From positions 1-53,632 of the forward strand of contig PYIY01000166.1 of assembly GCA_003635195.1 (NCBI GenBank): DNA of 53,632 bases, written 5' to 3'. The notes beneath the pieces are model-generated. The model did not search any database. It worked only from the letters and a program-made list of their open reading frames with translations, and was not told the origin of the DNA. Both the position numbers and the translations under genes were made by a program. How positions within the stretch are numbered: the stretch's first letter is position 1; every line of letters begins with the position of its first letter. The DNA is from Candidatus Poribacteria bacterium (lineage in GTDB: Bacteria; Poribacteria; WGA-4E; WGA-3G). Positions 51,157 to 53,632 of the stretch are shown one piece after another.

Positions 51157-52056
51157 TCAATTGCCGGTATGTTTTTTATACGCAAATTCAAGGACAGGGA
51201 AAAGGATTGACATATCTTCAGGGATATCGTAATAGATAAAATCTACTTTTTGACCTTCGCCAACCGCATAGAATTCACATCCATCGTGTTCACGCTCCAA
51301 TTGCTTTGCTTCTGCCTCGTCTATCCGGACAAAGAGTCTCGGTAGCATGAATGCTTTAGGTTTTCTCTTAATTAACTCACCACCTTTATCCACAGGCTCG
51401 TCAACTGGAAAGAGACCTTCAGGCAGAATTCCAAATATTCTTTTTATTTTTCCTATAACGCCATTATCGGTTAGCCAAAAACCACAAAGCATTTGTGAAA
51501 ATTTTGGAGGATTTAGTCTCCATGCCCGTTTATCCATCAAATTCTGTACATCGGCAACCCCTCCGTAAAACAATTTGAGATTTTCTTCAGTGTATCTTTT
51601 TTCATAGAAACCTCTAAGCTCTTCGGATAATGATTTTTTAACCATGTCTATTGTCCACTCAACATCCAATTCAGGAAGAACCGTAACTGGTCTTTTTTCC
51701 GATTGATTATCAATAGCTGTATCAACAGGGTTAGGCTTCGGAGAGATTGAACTATTTTTGGTAATCCTTGATTCTTCTTTCTCTTCCAATGAGATTTCGG
51801 CGTTCAACCCTGCTTCACCGGACGCTACATTGGATTTCAACAGATATTTCCCCAAATCGGAAATGGCAGCTTCTCGATTTTCAATATCAATTTCACAAAA
51901 AATCCTGTCACTTACAGAAGTTCCTTCTATCCATGAGAAGTAAAACCGCCATATTTTCCCGTTAGTAAGGCTCTGTACTGCCACCGGAAATTTAGACCAC
52001 TCTCTAATATAACTAAGTTTTGGACAATTCGTCCCGCATTTGGGTTGAATTTTCAA
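51157..52056 (-). CDS. Uncharacterised protein, 5' end uncertain
   Basis: 299 residues from TTG 52056, without a ribosome binding site. The frame remains open upstream for about 33 more codons (LDPHQKIDKTHSKIPPPLK and beyond) with no usable start, to a TGA near 52154. The real gene may have been cut or changed at its 5' end, close to the 25-base repeat and the insertion sequence. N-terminal CGTNCPK could be part of a zinc site. The rest has a hydrophilic linker and a C-terminal domain (LFPVDEPVDKGGELIKRK, KAFMLPRLFVRIDEAEAK). No family recognised. Confidence 0.6.
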   Translation of the reverse strand: MKIQPKCGTNCPKLSYIREWSKFPVAVQSLTNGKIWRFYFSWIEGTSVSDRIFCEIDIENREAAISDLGKYLLKSNVASGEAGLNAEISLEEKEESRITKNSSISPKPNPVDTAIDNQSEKRPVTVLPELDVEWTIDMVKKSLSEELRGFYEKRYTEENLKLFYGGVADVQNLMDKRAWRLNPPKFSQMLCGFWLTDNGVIGKIKRIFGILPEGLFPVDEPVDKGGELIKRKPKAFMLPRLFVRIDEAEAKQLEREHDGCEFYAVGEGQKVDFIYYDIPEDMSILFPVLEFAYKKHTGN

Positions 52057-52175
52057 GGGTGGTGGGATTTTGCTATGAGTTTTATCTATCTTCTGATGTG
52101 GGTCGAGATGTGTGTGCTGTTGGCGGGTCTGTTTCCGTTTTCTGGCGGGTGTTCAGTCTCTGGTGGTTGTCCTAT

Positions 52176-52225
52176 AGGTGTCAATTTATAGTAAAGTTTT
52201 AGGTGTCAATTTATAGTAAAGTTTA
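52176..52225. repeat. 25-base tandem repeat beside the IS (two copies plus a partial)
   Basis: AGGTGTCAATTTATAG plus TAAAGTTT(T/A) occurs at 52176-52200 and 52201-52225, followed by a partial unit (ACTAAAGTTT) that runs into the IS left end at 52238. It may be a target of the element or remnants of earlier insertions. Confidence 0.65.
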
Positions 52226-52237
52226 GAATTATACTAA

Positions 52238-53629
52238 AGTTTGGACAATATTGTAAACTTATGCTGCCTCGTCGAAAGGCAGGGGTGTATCGTCTTGAAA
52301 ACTGACCTGAATATTCTGCGAGTTTGTTTTTTCATTGAACTTGGCAAAAAATGACGACACCGCCATTTGCGAGCGGAGATAAGCCACTCGCAAGCCTTGT
52401 GTGAGTTTCTCGGGGCGATACCAATGAATGCCGAGGTGTTGACAGACTTTCTCAACACTGATCGCTTTCTGCGGTGCGTTGGGTGTTGTGAATAACAACT
52501 TCGTGAGACTCGCTGCGACGAAACTCAGCTGGACGAACCGATTGATGCTCTTGCGAGATTTGCTGCGATAAGCATCAAAGCCGAAGTGCTGTTTGACATC
52601 TCGAAAGGCAGTTTCTATCTGCCACCTTTGTTGATAATACTCGATAATCTTCGGGATCTCAAGCGTCAAATCCGTTGTAAAGACGCAGAAATACCGATAC
52701 GGTTTTGAGACTTTCGGACGGGTGCGGATGACGACGAGTCGGACATCGGCATCACACATCCGCGTCCGCACGACCTTTGAGGCAATCGAATAACTTTTTG
52801 CGTTTATATCTACATCCTTATATCGGAGTCGGCGGATATCCAGACGGTCTCCGTATTTCCGAGGTCGCCCGCGTTGCGGGTGTTTGGGTTGCTTTGGTAA
52901 ACGATAGAAAACAGCATTAGATTTCGCACGACATAAGATATGATGTCCGAAACCCAACGCCATTGTAAACACTTTTCGCCATGCGAAGCCACGATCAAAG
53001 ATGATAAGTCCCCGAGGGATCTTTGAACAGATACGCTTCAACACAGCAAAACTTTTATCACGGATCGTCTGTGGCGCAATGAGTTTCACCCAGACAGGAA
53101 AAAGCAGCCAGCATGTGGGGGTCTGACAAAGTAAACCTAACGCACCAAACTCGTGTCCGTAGTGAAACTTCGATTGATTCACACGACGCTTTTGATAACT
53201 GAAGTTGCGGAAAAAATGCAACCCCCATTGTGCTATGCCTGTCTTCAGTGCTTTGGTTTCATCATAGACATAAACCCAACTCCTAAAGTCGCGTTGAATC
53301 CGTTTGATGAGAACTGCCGCGACAGCATCGGCGTTCCATTGCCCCCGGGAAAGGAACTTCGGAAATGACCAATACTTCGTCCCTGAACCACTACATTGAT
53401 AGAGATCCGTCAGTGTCCCACGTCCTCTATTGGCGATGAATCCGAAGATAAACGCTTGGAAAAGGGCGAAGTTTTGTTGATTGAATAAATGCCGAAAATC
53501 CGATAGAATATCTCCTAAGCAGAAAAGGAGGTCCATTTTTTACGTTCCTTTCAAAACTTTGGTATGTTTTATGAAAGGATACCTCTTTTTCTGCTTTCGC
53601 GCACCTTAATTTTTAAAATTGTCCAAACT
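52238..53629. mobile_element. IS4-family insertion sequence, complete
   Basis: About 1392 bases with 12-bp perfect terminal inverted repeats AGTTTGGACAAT (52238-52249) and ATTGTCCAAACT (53618-53629) and one transposase gene. Its family is given by the transposase's YREK signature. The outer flank on the right is cut by the window end, so a target duplication cannot be checked. Confidence 0.85.
52259..53536 (-). CDS. IS4-family transposase
   Basis: 425 residues. DDE catalytic set: YVYDETKALKTG (first Asp), LIIFDRGFAWRK (second Asp), and YYQQRWQIETAFRDVKQHFGF with the IS4 YREK signature Y-2-R-3-E-6-K. A conserved RGRPRKYGDRLDIRRLRY segment lies in the middle. AAAGGAAC precedes ATG 53536. Intact, so probably active or recently so; it is not the same transposase as the fragment at 1-434. 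Confidence 0.92.
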   Translation of the reverse strand: MDLLFCLGDILSDFRHLFNQQNFALFQAFIFGFIANRGRGTLTDLYQCSGSGTKYWSFPKFLSRGQWNADAVAAVLIKRIQRDFRSWVYVYDETKALKTGIAQWGLHFFRNFSYQKRRVNQSKFHYGHEFGALGLLCQTPTCWLLFPVWVKLIAPQTIRDKSFAVLKRICSKIPRGLIIFDRGFAWRKVFTMALGFGHHILCRAKSNAVFYRLPKQPKHPQRGRPRKYGDRLDIRRLRYKDVDINAKSYSIASKVVRTRMCDADVRLVVIRTRPKVSKPYRYFCVFTTDLTLEIPKIIEYYQQRWQIETAFRDVKQHFGFDAYRSKSRKSINRFVQLSFVAASLTKLLFTTPNAPQKAISVEKVCQHLGIHWYRPEKLTQGLRVAYLRSQMAVSSFFAKFNEKTNSQNIQVSFQDDTPLPFDEAA

Positions 53630-53632
53630 ATA

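Noticed and set aside
52176..52225. Possible CRISPR repeats
   Set aside because: Units are directly adjacent with no spacers and only two copies; no cas gene in the window.

Overview
This 53.6-kb window comes from a Gram-negative-type bacterium. Many proteins carry a lipobox, there is a LolD/MacB-like ABC transporter, and one protein looks like an outer-membrane beta-barrel. The gene mix (paired Gfo/Idh/MocA oxidoreductases, formylglycine-enzyme-fold lipoproteins, CaiB-type CoA transferase, DUF4175/DUF4159/VWA cluster, many small intergenic palindromes, many toxin-antitoxin pairs) recalls Candidatus Poribacteria or a related PVC-like lineage. That assignment is inference from gene content; no rRNA or tRNA gene was found to test it. 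Promoters of the sigma-70 type (TTGACA/TATAAT, 17-18 bp spacing) are easy to see.

Layout. 1-434: 5' part of a DDE transposase running off the left edge. 708-6909 (minus): secreted proteins, among them three that end in a shared C-terminal motif (aVDPxxKxavtWGxLK), a di-haem cytochrome c peroxidase and two formylglycine-enzyme-fold lipoproteins. 7119-10061 (plus): a possible defence cluster of GIY-YIG nuclease, DndB-like DGQHR protein and an HNH nuclease whose N-terminus resembles the phosphorothioate-DNA-binding (SBD) family. 10117-10823 (minus): PIN toxin and antitoxin. 10961-13398 (plus): two near-identical Gfo/Idh/MocA oxidoreductases separated by a small inverted-repeat element. 13414-27796 (minus): THUMP methyltransferase, tandem alpha/beta hydrolase, CaiB/BaiF CoA transferase, purC, TPR lipoprotein, ABC exporter permease with its ATPase, a thioesterase and two NTF2-like envelope proteins. 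28068-31243: disA diverging from a cyclophilin gene, then a kamA-family gene with a terminator. 31324-32128: a small gene pair and an internally deleted pseudogene. 32244-46262: outer-membrane carbohydrate-binding protein, a DUF433/DUF5615 toxin-antitoxin pair, two paralogous membrane proteins, a slipin, a glycoside-hydrolase-like Tat substrate and the DUF4175-DUF4159-VWA cluster. 46605-50193: two small plus-strand genes, a solitary groEL and a RelE-like two-gene module with a perfect consensus promoter. 50333-53632: a fourth tag-bearing secreted protein, an unknown gene whose 5' end is unclear, and a complete IS4-family element.

The most interesting signals are: (i) the C-terminal motif shared by four secreted proteins, at least one of which is unrelated in its main domain, as expected of a sorting tag; (ii) the GIY-YIG/DGQHR/SBD-HNH cluster, which has DndB and restriction-like parts but no visible modification genes; (iii) several families of small non-coding repeats, including two elements with matching TAGGACTTACG termini, one of them inside an operon.
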